Numbered from the stretch's first letter, positions 30,395-42,510 are shown. The stretch: 64,000 nt of DNA from Ariolimax columbianus (GCA_036924085.1 JAVGWX010000005.1:96090730-96154729); one strand, 5' to 3'. The notes: generated from the sequence alone by a model not told the origin. A program made the numbers and translations.

Positions 30395-31055
30395 ATCATG
30401 TCATCTCATCTCATCATATCGAATCTTCTGTTTTCATCATCAAATCTCACCATATGTTCTCTTATTCACATCTCATCCTTTAATCTCATCATTCAATCAT
30501 TTCGCCTAGTTACCTAAGATTGTAGTCTTACCATCCTTTCTTATCGTCTCATCTCAACATCTAATCTTATCATATTATCTCATGTCATCATCTAACTTCA
30601 TCATCAACTCATATGTCATAATATTATGTCATGTCATCATCTAACTTCATCATCAACTCATATGTCATCATATTATGTCATCAAATGATCTGATAACCTA
30701 ATATCTACTTACAGCATTTCCTCTATTCCCGTCTCTTCATCTAATCTCTTCATTTCATTACATCATTATCTGACCTCAACATCTAATCTCTGCCAATCGT
30801 ATGCAATAGTCTCATCTCAATATATAATATCATCTTTAAATCTCATTTTACAATCTAATCTCATAATCTAGTAACATCAATTGACTTCTACGTATTTCAA
30901 TCTCAAATAGTATCCTCTAATCACATCATCTCTCATCATGTGATCTTGTCATTAAATCTTATTATAAAATCTTATTCCCTAATATTGTCAACAAATCTCA
31001 TCATCTAGTCTCATAATCTAATATCTACATAATAAAATCACCTAATCTCATCATA
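30395..31055. repeat. Degenerate CATCTAATCT/ATCTCATC low-complexity tract
   Basis: About 660 bases are composed largely of TCATC, ATCTAATCTC and TCATCATCT words on a strand nearly free of G. A near-exact duplication of about 50 bases (TCATGTCATCATCTAACTTC) occurs at about 30,583 and 30,630. There are no open frames of note. Confidence 0.85.
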
Positions 31056-31618
31056 TGCTCTATCCCATCCTGTGGAGGTGTATCAATCGTAGTTAATTTG
31101 TGTTATTCGCGCGACATCAGTTATTTTACATCCATGAACCTGAAATTCGTTTTAAAACATAATTTTTTTCATTTGAACCTTTATTGTTCGGTGTAATATG
31201 TTTTGAGACAGTCATGTCATATGGTCACATCATTTAATTCTCTGCATGTCTGAATATGCAGCTCATTGTTCCTCTTAACGCTTTAATTCCATCCATGTGT
31301 CACACAGACTCTTCTTGTGATCTTGTTCGTTTTTTAAAACATGTTATTTCATATATTGTGATCACTCGTTCGCATGTGTTGATTAGGACCCATATATAAA
31401 GTTGATAACAGAGAGTTGGTCAAGGTCTATTTTTGACACCGATAAAAGAAAGCTGTTCAGGGTCCGTGTCTGACACTGATAACAGCTGAAATGTTAATAA
31501 TGTTGATCGTGCGATTTTGTTTCATTTGAATGCTTGAATATTATAGTAATGCCGATAGCTAGTATACCACCGAATTTACTTTTGAGTTCTTGATTCCTCT
31601 GTCCTGTCTAAAATATAT
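31056..31618. other. AT-rich spacer
   Basis: A short local duplication (GTTGATAACAGAGAGTTGGTC versus CACTGATAACAGC) is visible at about 31,400-31,490. Nothing else is recognised. Confidence 0.35.
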
Positions 31619-31624
31619 AATTCC

Positions 31625-31905
31625 TAGACATTAGTAGGGGAGGAAGACTAACGTCTGGTCAGGCAAAATATACTGATCAGACATGTTAGTGAGGGTCAGG
31701 CTAAACATACAGGCCAAGACCCTCGCCTCGGATTCCTTGTAGCCATCTCTGGAAAGGGACTGTTTTCATGGCAACCTGGCTAACGAGGTGAGGGATCGAC
31801 GTGCTCCCCGTAGTAGTGAGTGACACGCAGATGAAACCAATCATAGCAAAACCGCATGGAATACCTCGGTCCACCTTTAGAAGCACGCTCGGGATGTGAG
31901 GAAAG
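31625..31905 (-). pseudogene. Exon-like segment 2, related to 21,884-22,149
   Basis: The minus frame from 31,886 reads MLLKVDRGIPCGFAMIGFIC, VSLTTTGSTSIPHLVSQVAM and ends GEGLGLYV plus a stop at 31,701. Downstream on the minus strand ACATGTCTGATCAGTATATT and CCAGACGTTAGTCTTCCTCC match the unit and right end of the 33-bp array at 25.2 kb. So one segment here has a single unit, the other an array. I do not recognise the protein. Confidence 0.55.
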
Positions 31906-32815
31906 CTACTGCAATCTTAACATCCTTTTCAGGGCACACAAAAGAGCAACCTACCCATTGTGGGTATTCGCAATCAACAACAAAGACATTAGTAGACTAA
32001 TTTCTCTGATGGCAAGTTATGCATTTTGAAAGGAAAATTTACGAAAATGTTCTCAAAAGTCCAGGGAAAGGTAGTTAGAAAAGAAATCAGTCCTTGTATT
32101 GAAGCTTTTCGTCTTGCCACAACTCGATTGAATAACATTGAATGAAACCAGGGTCAAAGTTCACCTTTTTGACATTTCATAACCAATGAATTGCGTCTCT
32201 TTGTCTCAACTCTCCAGTTTGGAGAAGAATATGAGATCAAGGGCAATGTTTGACCAGGTTCCGGGTGAAGATGGATGAAATGCAAACACTATCACGTGAC
32301 TCTAACGTGCGTCAGTTAAACTTAAAACCCCATGAATATTCACCGGGTGATACCTCCCGGCTCATTCCTGCCGGTTCTAATTATACAGTCTTTCAATAAT
32401 GAGACACGAACTACATCCTTGGTTGTCGAACTCTTATGTGTAGATTCTTCTTGCTATTCTCTTGGGCAATAGTACAGAACCTGTTTCACGAGAGACCACC
32501 AGGAAATACAACTGGCTGAGTATTTTCAAATCAACAAATCAAAATATTGTCAGCTACCAGTCGAGCATATGTCTTCAACGAAAACACGCCATGCCCACTT
32601 GTCCCGAGCGATTCTGTTCCAGCTATTTCCACCTTTTCCCTGTTTCCATTGTGTTTGTCTTACGCTCTATTTTCCCTGTGTTTTGATCTTCCAATAAATC
32701 TCATGCGATTGGTATTCTGTAACAGAATCTACAGTGTAAGGTTGTCAGTTGTCTCTTTAATATGTCTTATCCAGCTTCTTCTCCTGGCTTCCTGTTCAAT
32801 TGTCTGTCTTGTTCG
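31906..32815. other. No confident feature
   Basis: The plus frames at 32,462-32,822 are hydrophobic but carry no recognised motif. Confidence 0.3.
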
Positions 32816-32819
32816 GGTC

Positions 32820-32935
32820 TAGGGATGCAGCTAATATTCGATTCGTATTCCATTCGGTACCCAAAAGTGCATTCACAAAACTATTCATTTTCGGCCGGAT
32901 AGTATCTTGCAATTGAATACGAATAGTTAAAAAAG
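32820..32935. mobile_element. Possible hAT-type terminal region
   Basis: TAGGGATGCAGCTAATATTC and then GATTCGTATTCCATTCGG, with the inverse AATACGAATAG about 90 bases on, resembles the GGGATGC...ATTCGATTCG style of some hAT element ends. No matching opposite terminus or 8-bp duplication was located. Confidence 0.25.
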
Positions 32936-33690
32936 GGACATGATAATTTTAGACCTGAAGAGTTAAATAACTTTGCTGTTTTAATTTCATAATAACTTGT
33001 CGCACAGTTCCTTGCAATGACTTCTTTGTTGTGTTGCGGGCTCCATCTGCTGACTAAGCAGAGGAGAGGTAGCCAGACGCTTAAATCCAGACATGTAAAT
33101 AATCACCATCTGTTGCAATGATGACACTGTGACAGTTGTTTGGTTTAAATCGTGCATTGTTGTTTTGTTATACCTTAAAATGACTGTTCAAGCTTAAGAA
33201 TTACAATTAATTTTACTAGAACATTTTAGTTTGAAATAATGTCAGTGTGTGTGTGTGTGTGTGTTTATGTGAGGATGAGGAGAAGGAAGTGTTTTCGCTG
33301 GGTAAAACGGTTATGTCACGCATTGACGTAACATTAAATGCATATTTAACGTCTTCCCTCAATCTGTACTAGTCACTCAAACACTTATTGGAATACGAAC
33401 AAGTAGTGTCTCAAAGATCAATGACAAATACAAAATCAACATCTGTAATATCAATTCAACTATTTGAGTGAAAACCCAGATGGCGGTAACTGTGCCGGTG
33501 ACCTGATAAAAGTTGTGGACAATTAACAGTGCAATGGCAATGATAGTACGCGATGTCACATTCGCTGAACTCCAGATTTTTGTCCAACGGTTCTCAGCTT
33601 TAGATATAGACCATGATCAACACATACGAACGCTTATACATTTGTGGTCCTACTTTTTCAATAATTATACTCTTCACAAGTACCTGTTTA
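32936..33690. other. AT-rich spacer with a (GT)n tract at 33,246-33,265
   Basis: Nothing else is recognised. Confidence 0.4.
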
Positions 33691-33697
33691 TTGGGAA

Positions 33698-34060
33698 TTG
33701 AGTGGCCTCAAGGTAAGACGTCTTAGACCTTAGGTTCAGGAAGTCACGGGTTCAAATCACGGGGGAGACCGATATTTTTTCTTTATTGACTTTCCGGTAT
33801 TTCCCCGGATCTTTGGGTAGTAGAGATCGGAGTTCGTGTATTATGCTGAAATTTGTGACTTTCTGGTATTTCCCCGGATCTCTGGGTAGTAGAGATCGGA
33901 GTTGGTGTATTATGCTGAAATTTGTGACTTTATGGTATTTCCCCGGATCTCTGGGTAGTAGAGATCGGAGTTGGTGTATTATGCTGAAATTTGTGACTTT
34001 CGGGTATTTCCCCGGATCTATGTGTAGTAGAAATCGGAGTTTCTGTATTGTGCTGAGATT
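33698..34060 (+). mobile_element. tRNA-derived SINE head with tandemly repeated 69-bp body
   Basis: GAGTGGCCTCAAGGTAAGAC (A-box-like) and CACGGGTTCAAATCACGGG (B-box-like), about 45 bases apart, form a tRNA-like head at 33,698-33,775. Directly after it a 69-bp unit (GACTTTCCGGTATTTCCCCG and on to GCTGAAATTTGT) is repeated about four times at 33,788-34,060. The unit may be the SINE body that has been amplified. The plus frame here is a repeat translation. Confidence 0.6.
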
Positions 34061-35384
34061 CTCCCAAAATATGGAGAACAGAGAACGTAAGGGTTTAAAC
34101 CATGGTCATCTGTAATAGACTGAACTACAGGTGGACATGGTTAAACCGTTTGCAATGACGTTGATTCTTAAACTAAACTAAACAACTAAAACTGAAGTGT
34201 GCACCTTTTCACTTGTTTGGTGAATCAAAATAATGCATGCTTTTGGAGCTATACTCTTTCCATTAACATTTGCATAGAACACGTTCTGAAACAGACAGAA
34301 GCAGAACGTGGAGTGCCAAACAGATTAACTTAGATATCCGGTTGATGTAGTTCCGATAGTTTAAAATAATTTTTCTTAAAGTTGTTGGATTCAGTAGAAA
34401 AAGGAAATAACACAAGTCAAGAGTTAAAATTGGAAATGACTTACTTACTGACTTACCTAGTCGCTCCTCTTCTACCATGGGATGTACAGTCTTCTGCTTA
34501 CTTACTTAGTCACTACTTTTCTATTCTGAAGTTTAAGGGTTTGATAGAAATAACCTTCAGACTATTCTATCCGCTGTCTTCTTCCTCGTGTCATGGTTCC
34601 ATTCTAGACCTTGGTCTTTTATAGACTGTTTCAAATTGTCATCCAGCAGACTTTAGATAATCTTTTGGATCTGGATCATTGATTCTTTACAACCCATGTC
34701 GACCTATGTCGGACTTTGTTTCTACACTAGTTGAGATTGCTCTACTCAAGTCTGCTAAGGCTGGATTTCGAGATTCGTTCCGTATTGTCTGAGTGTTGAC
34801 ATTGTCTGTTCTTGGTACTTGGACAACCATTCTTATATATCTAATTTCACAGGGCTGGTGGTAGTTTTTATGACTTGTAGTCAGTGCCCATTATTGAATC
34901 TGTAAGTCAAAGCTGACAGATAGGCAGAGCTATATGTAGTAACGTAATTTTTGTCAATCCTGGAAATAAAAACTGAAGAAATTAGAAACAAAAATTAGAA
35001 TTAGCAAGCAAGGCAAGCAATCATCTCTAAAGTATAAACGGAATGCTCTACTGTCTTGGAAATACAACAACTGAGGACTTAAAGACGTACAACAGAGATC
35101 AGAGATGTTAAAGGAATTACCTAAGCCTGTTTTAACAAGTCAATAAAGATACTGACATTCAAACAAATGAACACATCACATAAAAATGAAAGTAACCCAG
35201 TATTATGTTTACTCTTCTCTAACAGCATGTTAGAAGAAAGAATATCCTGGAACAACAAATATAAATCGTGAAGTTGGAGGTGAACGAGAATTAATTAACG
35301 TTATTAACAAACCCAATCAGAAACAAATCCACAAGAAATATAACTCGTTACACGCAAGTGATTAAAAGCATTGCATCGGACTAC
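34061..35384. other. AT-rich non-coding stretch
   Basis: A short duplication of the CTTACTTACTGACTTACCTAG type is seen at about 34,440 and 34,497. About 34,735-34,790 faintly matches 9490-9545. No gene is recognised. Confidence 0.35.
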
Positions 35385-35925
35385 AGACCTTCACCAGCAT
35401 ATGTTATAGCATGATGAGACTAAAAGAATCACTGGGACTGCAGATCTTCACCAACATTTGTTATAGCAGCATGAGACTAGACGTACCCCATCGGGACCAC
35501 AGACCTTCACCAACATATGTTATATCAACATGAGACTAGACGTACCCCATCGGGACCACAGACCTTCACCAAGATATGTTATATCAACATGAGACTAGAC
35601 GCACCACACTGGGACTGCAGACCTTCACCAACACATGTTATAGCAACATGAGACTAGATGCACCACACTGGGACTGCAGACCTTCACCAACATTTGTTAT
35701 AGCAACATGAGACTAGATGCACCACACTGGGACTGCAGACCTTCACCAACATTTGTTATAGCAACATGAGACTAGATGCACCACACTGGGACTGCAGACC
35801 TTCACCAACATTTGTTATAGCAGCATGAGACCAGATGCATCACATCGGGACTGCAGACCTTCACCAATATATGTTATAGCAACATGAGACTAAAAGAATC
35901 ACTTGGCTGCAGACCTTCGGGGAGT
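35385..35925. repeat. 59-bp minisatellite, about 9 copies
   Basis: The unit is built from AGACCTTCACCAACATTTGT, TATAGCAACATGAGACTAGA and TGCACCACACTGGGACTGC. Central units are near-identical and outer units more diverged, as expected for growth from the middle. Confidence 0.95.
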
Positions 35926-36149
35926 ATAGTTCCAAAGCTGCATTTGTTTTACTCTAACCAACTTTAAGGCAATAAGTCATTTTGTTTACAGTAAACTTTC
36001 AGTAACAATTGTTTTTACATGACAGAGGTTGGAAGTCCCATTCACAAACCTGCATATGCTTTTGTAAATTGACCACAGATAGATAAAGGTAAGATAGTCA
36101 GAAAAGTATTTTAAAATCCATTTAAAAAAAAAAAGAAATATTTTAATAA

Positions 36150-36490
36150 TGAAGACTTGAATGTTTGAGCAAAATATACTGACCAAGACCACTTGATGTC
36201 CACTCCGTGCTCTTGACAACAGGTTGTGCTACAGCAGCCTGGTCAGACAACGAGGTGGAGATATACACAGTGATACTCGTAGTCATGAAGCCCTCTGAGA
36301 AAGCTAGCATTGTAATAGAGCCAAGAAAGTACAAGCCCACTTTTTTCAGTACGCAGTGCAATGTAAGATGAAACACCAATTTCGCTGCCAGAATAAGATA
36401 ATCAAAAGTGAAGAGCTCAGCGTGAGTAAAAGATGTCTTTAACACGCAATTCCTGACTACAATGTCCGTTGTGGGTGTTACTTTGACCAT
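36150..36490 (-). pseudogene. Exon-like segment 3, related to the 21.9 and 31.7 kb segments
   Basis: The minus frame from 36,490 includes LYFLGSITMLAFSEGFMTTS, ITVYISTSLSDQAAVAQP and TSSGLGQYILLKHSS. The layout (hydrophobic helix, TTS...STS, then GLG.Y) parallels segments 1 and 2, and its DNA end GGTCTTGGTCAGTATATTTT resembles their 3' ends. The upstream 60 residues are also hydrophobic. Protein identity is unknown. Similarity is weaker than between segments 1 and 2. Confidence 0.4.
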
Positions 36491-36678
36491 TTATATAGCA
36501 GATGTCAGTTCATCGATTCGTTCCTGCCCACCAACAGCTCCTATGCGTAGACACTAGATAGGTTTGTTGTAAGACATTCTATCTTACTCTACTTATCAAT
36601 TTCATCTCACAATCTAGATTGCTGCTATCTTTTCTCTCTTATATCGTTTTTTTTACTGTTCTTACATATTATTTTCTT

Positions 36679-36985
36679 ACTTCTTCTTCTTCTTCTTCTT
36701 TTGTTCGTTTTTAAAAGGACGTCGTTGATGGTGTGTGGTAGTTCTCAACCGGAGACATCCAGTTTCAGCTGACATTTTTTAGGTAACGGGTTGTGCCTTT
36801 CAACTGCGATTCCTATTCTCTTAGCCAGACTCTACTATTGTAACGTGTTTGCAGGGCCGTCGTTTTGAGATGGAATAGGGTCTTGATCTGCTCTGGCTGC
36901 TGACCTTAAAGCAAGCAGCCATTTATGAGTCATTGGCTGCTGTCAGCTTATTTACATTGCTGCATCTTCGACCATGTTTTTTAGG
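36679..36985 (-). mobile_element. SINE with GAA tail
   Basis: On the minus strand GCTGACAGCAGCCAATGACTC and GGTCAGCAGCCAGAGCAGAT lead into GCTGAAACTGGATGTCTCCG and a GAAGAAG tail (36,679-36,701). It shares the mid-section with the plus copy at 37,085-37,445, giving two family members head to head about 100 bases apart. Confidence 0.7.
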
Positions 36986-37084
36986 CGTTGTCTCTTTTAT
37001 ATATGCAATTAAGCCATTTTGTTGTTGTTCGGGATAAGATGTGTAGCGAGGTTGGTGGGAAAGGGAAGAGGGGGGTGGGGTGGA

Positions 37085-37445
37085 TTGAGGCAAAGTGGTT
37101 AGTTGCGTGGCTCACTGCTCAACATTGCTTGTGTTTTGATTCCCGAAATAGCTAGTTCGGGGTCATAACAGCGAAGAAGCTGACAGCAGTCATAGACTCA
37201 TAACTAGTAGCTTCTGCCAGGGTCAGGTAACCATAGTCTACAAAGATCCCATTCCGCCTCCAAAAGGCGGTCTTGGGACTAGATTGCAGCAATGCCGCTT
37301 AGCTAAAGGAATAAATATCGTCGAGAGAAGGCAAATATGGTCCCAAAATTGCTTGCTGAAAACGGATGTGCCGGGCGGGAAATTGTAGATATCGCAGCAT
37401 CGCTGTTAAATGCGACACCATATCCTGTTCTGGATTAACTCCGAC
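37085..37445 (+). mobile_element. SINE with tRNA-like head
   Basis: GCAAAGTGGTTAGTTGCGTGG (A-box-like) and TGTTTTGATTCCCG (B-box-like) are followed by GCTGACAGCAGTCATAGACTC and by the core GAAAACGGATGTGCCGGGCG and AGATATCGCAGCATCGCTGT. The 3' end past 37,445 lacks the GAA tail. Confidence 0.75.
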
Positions 37446-37602
37446 AAACACGAAACAGCTAGGTCGTACCCCTGTGGTAAACAACCATACTAACAAATTG
37501 TGCAGAAGTAAGATGCCATGTGCCCTTTTGGCGCAAACGATGGTACAAATAATTCTGCCGTATGAAATACGACGGATAAGAAAGAAAATCAAATCGCCTG
37601 CC

Positions 37603-37980
37603 TGTGACACGGCGACGAACCGTGTCGATAGACAATTGTGCAGTCATTGTGTGACACGGCCACGAACAGTGGCGATAGACAATTGTGCAGTCATTGTGTG
37701 ACACTGGCACGAACCGTGTCGATAGATAATTGTGCAGTCATTGTGTGACACTGGCACGAACCGTGTCGATAGACAATTGTGCAGTCATTGTGTGACACGG
37801 CCACGAACCGTGTCGATAGACAATTGTGCAGTCATTGTGTGACACGGCCATGAACAGTGGCGATATACAATTGTGCAGTCATTGTGTGACACGGCCACGA
37901 ACAGTGGCGATATACAATTGTGCAGTCATTGTGTGACACGGCCATGAACAGTGGCGATAGACAATTGTGCAGTCATTGTT
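37603..37980. repeat. 47-bp minisatellite, 8 copies
   Basis: The unit is built from GTGACACGGCCACGAACAGT, GGCGATAGACAATTGTGCAG and TCATTGT. Two variants (CCGTGTCGATAG and CAGTGGCGATAG) are interspersed. Confidence 0.95.
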
Positions 37981-37984
37981 GATC

Positions 37985-38635
37985 GCCTTCGGAATGTTTT
38001 ACTGATACATGTAGCCGCTTATTTCATGTTGTCTTATCGAATCTGAACCAGTGTTTGGCCTTGAACTCGACTTTCACCCTCTGGTTAGATCTATCGATTG
38101 CCCTGCAAATTGTGTTTTATTTACTTAGTTCATGCTTTGCTTACGGTTGTTAATAAAATGTGTTGTTTTTTATTTTGTTGCTTGACGGGTCTTGCTCTGT
38201 TATCACTACAGCTGTCTTGTTTTGCCCTAATCAGAATTTTACCTGTATTTGGTGTATGGAATGATTCGGAGGAACGAATCGTTTGGCTATCGAAATTGTG
38301 TTGTATTTTCTATTATCCCTGTACGAGAATGGCTTTTTATGTTTTGCTTGAGGATCTTGACTGTTCGTGTTTAACTTAGCGTCCCACCTTTATTACTTGA
38401 ATGTTTCTATAACGAGGTCCGCGGAGTCTTTGGGGAATCGATATATTAAAGACGTTAACATTTATATACCTCAATTGATGTTTTCATTACTGATCGTAAT
38501 ACACATATTCTTTTGTGTTTGTCATTGTTCAAAAACTTCTTTATTTTATAAATGTTTAAGACCGAAGATGGCAGTTGGTCTTGGATTGTTTAGTATTCCT
38601 CACTACGTCTTCCTTGAATTGATATGTTGTTATTA
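37985..38635. other. No confident feature
   Basis: Hydrophobic frames at 38,098-38,741 lack motifs and conserved context. A TTC microsatellite follows at 38,640-38,735. Confidence 0.35.
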
Positions 38636-38639
38636 TTAT

Positions 38640-38735
38640 ACACTATGTTCTTTTTCATTTCTTCTTCTGCTTCTTCTTACTTCTTCTTCTTCTTCTTTTT
38701 CTTCTTCTTCTTCTCCTTTTTCGTTGTTTGCTGTA
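38640..38735. repeat. TTC microsatellite
   Basis: Imperfect TTC repeats; poly-Ser, poly-Phe and poly-Glu frames through it are artefacts. Confidence 0.85.
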
Positions 38736-39177
38736 AAATAAACGTATCTTTTTCTCAACAGACTTGGGGTTCCCTTTAAGGCAACACTTGTCGTCATTCT
38801 ATTTTCCCCTCGCAAGTTGGTTAGGTGGAATGTGGATGGGAGGGGGGGGGAGCATGTTTTCGTGAAGCTGGAAGACATGAGTATCATGGGGTGAGGGGAG
38901 GAGGCGTGTTCTCGTGAAGCTGTAAAACATAAATATATCATGTTAATCTATTTGCCTGTCCTCCTCACGTGGACATCAAATAGCTGCTGCTCCAGGTAAT
39001 GTACACCAATTAAGATTAGAAAAAAAATAAGAGGTTTCCATTTCCAAAATGAAACTTTCCCCAAATGTAAGTAGACGGTCATTTATGGAATACCAGCAAC
39101 ACATATAACGAAGAGGAGTTAATTCATTGTAACCCGGAATTCGAATACAGGTAATTTCCTAAACGGCGGAAGGGATG

Positions 39178-39500
39178 AAAATGCTGAGCAGCGCATGAGC
39201 TGCAGTGGTGAGCGACTCAAAGCTGACTGCTAGCGTCAGGGTCAGCAAACCAGGACTGCCAAGACCCTTCTACACCTCCACGAGGTGATCGTGGATAACA
39301 GGCTGCAACAGAGCAGACTGGCTAAGGAGAAAAGATCGTAGAGGGAATGCTAACCCGGCACTAAAAAAAATTCTTCCTGAAGTCTAAAAGTGTAAATATC
39401 GCAGTCAAGCTGTAAACTACGACAAGGCATTCCCTTCTCTGGACTACATTTTGAGCCATTTTCAGGGTTTCGTAGAGGGAGATAGTGAACGAAGGAAGCC
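39178..39500 (+). mobile_element. SINE, near full-length sister of 1042-1407
   Basis: ATGCTGAGCAGCGCATGAGC, CTGACTGCTAGCGTCAGGG, ACCCTTCTACACCTCCACG and GTGGATAACAGGCTGCAACA match 1049-1180 closely. The core region is more diverged (CTGAAGTCTAAAAGTG), and the tail is GAAGGAAGCCAAGCCAAGCC instead of pure GAA. No clear target-site duplication is seen. Confidence 0.85.
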
Positions 39501-40783
39501 AAGCCAAGCCAGACCGGCGAGACACCTTAAAGAGATGCACAACTAGCCTAGGGTTTTATCCTTCGATACTTGCGACTATTGGATGTAGATCGAGCTCAAT
39601 CCAGATATATTTATAAACAATTACTTTCTGACCTTCCTATCATCAAACATAGATCAGATATAGACCTTAAATGCGTGTGTTACAGGTAGATAGATAAACA
39701 ATGACCAGCTTTCATTTTTCCGTAAACCGGCCCTCGTTTTGCGTTCTTTTGGCGGGATATATAACATGCCATCTTGCGATGGTATCAATATTTCTTCTTA
39801 GATCATGACCAAACAATTCCTGTAACGATTTTATCCATAACGTGTTGGTTTCTCTAGACAAGCAGCTGATGTTTGTCGAAGATGTTTTGCCAGAAATTAA
39901 TTGCACCTTCTGTAGGTAGGTCATGGAACAATGATAGTTCGGACAATTGTGAGTTTGTGTATGAGTGAGTAAATCGAGGATTCTCAAACCTCATGTCGCA
40001 CGGACACTTGCATCGTTACACGGCGCGGTGAGCTATTCTGTTAAGTCCGGTCCTGTTTATGTGGCAGTCACTTTGTGGTGTGGCATAATTACCTAACGGT
40101 GATCTGCGCAGAGGATATATTTTATTTAAAACGAAAGTTTAGCTAGATCAGTGTCAGGATGGATGCAACCATTTCGTTCTATTATTCTCAGTCAGGTAAC
40201 CTCGACCTCATTCTCACAATATTATCATTATTTTCATTGAAAATGTATTTGACATCTCAAGAACTTCACAGAAATGATATCTGAGGGGCAAATTATATCT
40301 GTTTATTAGATACCAGGTCAATTACTGGCCAAGCTGACAGTGACCAACAGATCTGTTAGCATCTTTCATGGCGGCAGCAGACTCTATCCACTTCATCCGG
40401 TCTGATGTTATCCTTCGTTCGGTATCCCACCTCTGGGTCTTTATGAAATCTTAGTAGCTGATTTAGAACATCCACCGCTGACAGCCACGCAAGATTTCTA
40501 CTCCTCCATATCCGCCGGAAAGCTACTTTCCCTGCTGCTGTTTCTATTTTTGTTAAAATATATTTTCTTAGGCTTGAGATAAAACCTGGACCCCGACGGT
40601 TCCTGCTTTTGACTTACCCCTACCTTGGCAAACCTGTCCATCTTAATGGAAACTGCATGAAGTGGAACTCCCGCTGACATAGCTCTAGGGGTTCTAAGGG
40701 AGCTCAATCTGCAAAACTACAAAGGAAAGCCACCAGTGATGGGACGGAGGTAAAGGGAAGACATGATGGAGACATGACCAGAA
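39501..40783. other. Mostly unassigned; possible Penelope-like GIY-YIG tail at 39,712-39,900
   Basis: The minus frame 39,987-39,712 includes ISCLSRETNTLWIKSLQELF and GHDLRRNIDTI, which faintly recalls the RE.FWI..L.T..P.GLN stretch at the end of GIY-YIG domains of Penelope-like elements. The match is too short to be sure. The rest has no recognised feature. Confidence 0.25.
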
Positions 40784-41310
40784 TTAGAACAAATTAACCA
40801 GACTCTCAAATGCCAATGGCAAGCGAAAATGGCGACGGTATCTGACGTGTACTGCGAGATGTGATCTCCTGTAGCTGCAATATCCAATCCCGGCACGGCA
40901 GAAGCTGCTGCATTTGGGACACACATTTAAGAAATCGAATGTAAAGTCGTCTTGATTTCTTTTCTTTCTCACAGCACGCTTTTTCTGAGCCTCTACAATG
41001 ATATTACGTTCGGACATCTAAGCACCTCGTGTAATATTACCGTGCCAATGAAGTGACTATATGAAAGCGTTCCCGAAGATGAAACATTAACATCACTGTG
41101 GAAGCTTCTCAGGGGCGTTTTAAAGAAGTATCTGTAACGTTTCTTCTGCCTCCCCCCACGCCCCCTACCCCACCTAGCGAACGTCTGCCTGTTCTTAGCT
41201 CACCATACAGCTGTTGTTTGTCGAGGCGCACATCGGGCATGCGAACAATGTGTCCCTTCCACCTTATCTGGTCTCTTTCCAGAAGCAAATGAAGGATCAA
41301 CGTGTTCAGG
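40784..41310 (-). mobile_element. LINE C-terminal fragment with zinc-finger remnant
   Basis: The 41,300-41,109 frame reads LLLERDQIRWKGHIVRMPDV and LDKQQLYGELRTGRRS, matching LLEKARLGWAGHLVRMSDER and PKKLLYGELRDG of the element at 12,253-14,003. The 41,017-40,784 frame then gives KKRNQDDFTFDFLNVCPKCS and FCRAGIGYCSYRRSH, the same C-terminal finger (there CPICSRCFRSRIGLFSH). About 60 bases between the frames are degraded. It is 5'-truncated. Confidence 0.78.
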
Positions 41311-42510
41311 ATTGTAAATTTCTAGACTTTGTCCTGGCATCTATTTCTGAGCAGCATATGGAGACAGCTCAAATGGACAGAAGTACATACACATATAAGG
41401 CAATAAACTACATATACACAAGATACAAAACTGGCGTATACACTCAAACAATTATTACATAAGCATACATACATAACATACACTCAAACGATGCATACAA
41501 GAAAACACACAGACACAGCATATACACTATATAACAGTAAACACATACACACAGCACACAATATGCGAAACGCAAAGCATACAGTGACAATATAAATATG
41601 CACACGCCCACATAAACAGGGATATAAAGAGAGCGACAACAACACACATGCACAAAGCACAATACACACATAAGCACGTACCTGTACAGCGACAGATAAC
41701 ATAAATAACAAATGCATATAATGTAAAGAGTGTGGGATCAAAAATGTTTTATAAACAAACAAAAGACAAGAAGGAGCAAAAATGCATTTAATATATATAA
41801 TTACAATATTTATAACCTCTGTGTCTATACAGACAAAGGTTGTTATTTTGTTTTCCAGCCCCTAGAGCTTAACTGCGAACACACGAACAAAACTATGTTT
41901 ATTCAGCAATTCCTTGTTTGAGAAACGCTTCCTTTATATCTACAGCCTCTATCTCTAGGATACACGAATGGCCTAATCCTCATCGTGTCCAGTAAACTCT
42001 GCCACGCATTATGCTCCTGCATCCTTCTATTCTCATTGGGCAAACAACGATGTTTACAATTGTGTACGCGCAGTTCATTTCAATGAGCAGTGCATCGTCC
42101 TGGGATACAACTGGTTATCGAATTAAAAGATTCCTTCTTTGTTTACTGAACTTGATCGTTAAGTTTGAGCAAAAGATCATTGCAGCATTTTAATGAAAGC
42201 AAACGAATTTGCTCGCTAGGATACATGTCATGTACACGGCATTCTGACATAGTTTCCTATCTCATTGTTGTTCAATTCGAAGCACGGAGTGGTAATTACA
42301 ACTGCCGAGTAAGGAAGTATCAGATCGCGTAGGTGATCTCTTGATGTCTTCTTCTTAGTCGCTCTTTTTCTGATCCCGGGGGTGAAGATTCTCTTTTATG
42401 TACGTGCAATCGAGTGTGCATACAAAATGATGTTAAGTCTGTTGCGTCTATGTCTGAATTAGGGGCCACCTCCTTTCATCTTTATGCAGGTCACTATTGG
42501 GTAGCATTAA
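41311..42510. other. Non-coding; CA/ACATAC-rich at 41,395-41,710
   Basis: 41,395-41,710 is a loose ACATAC/ACACAT low-complexity tract. Frames through it (such as minus 41,677-41,444) are Cys/Val/Tyr-rich repeat translations. The remainder is AT-rich and unassigned. Confidence 0.5.

Noticed and set aside
37299..37710. Overlapping frames on both strands as genes
   Set aside because: They cover the SINE 3' part and the start of the 47-bp array; composition and overlap mark them as shadows.
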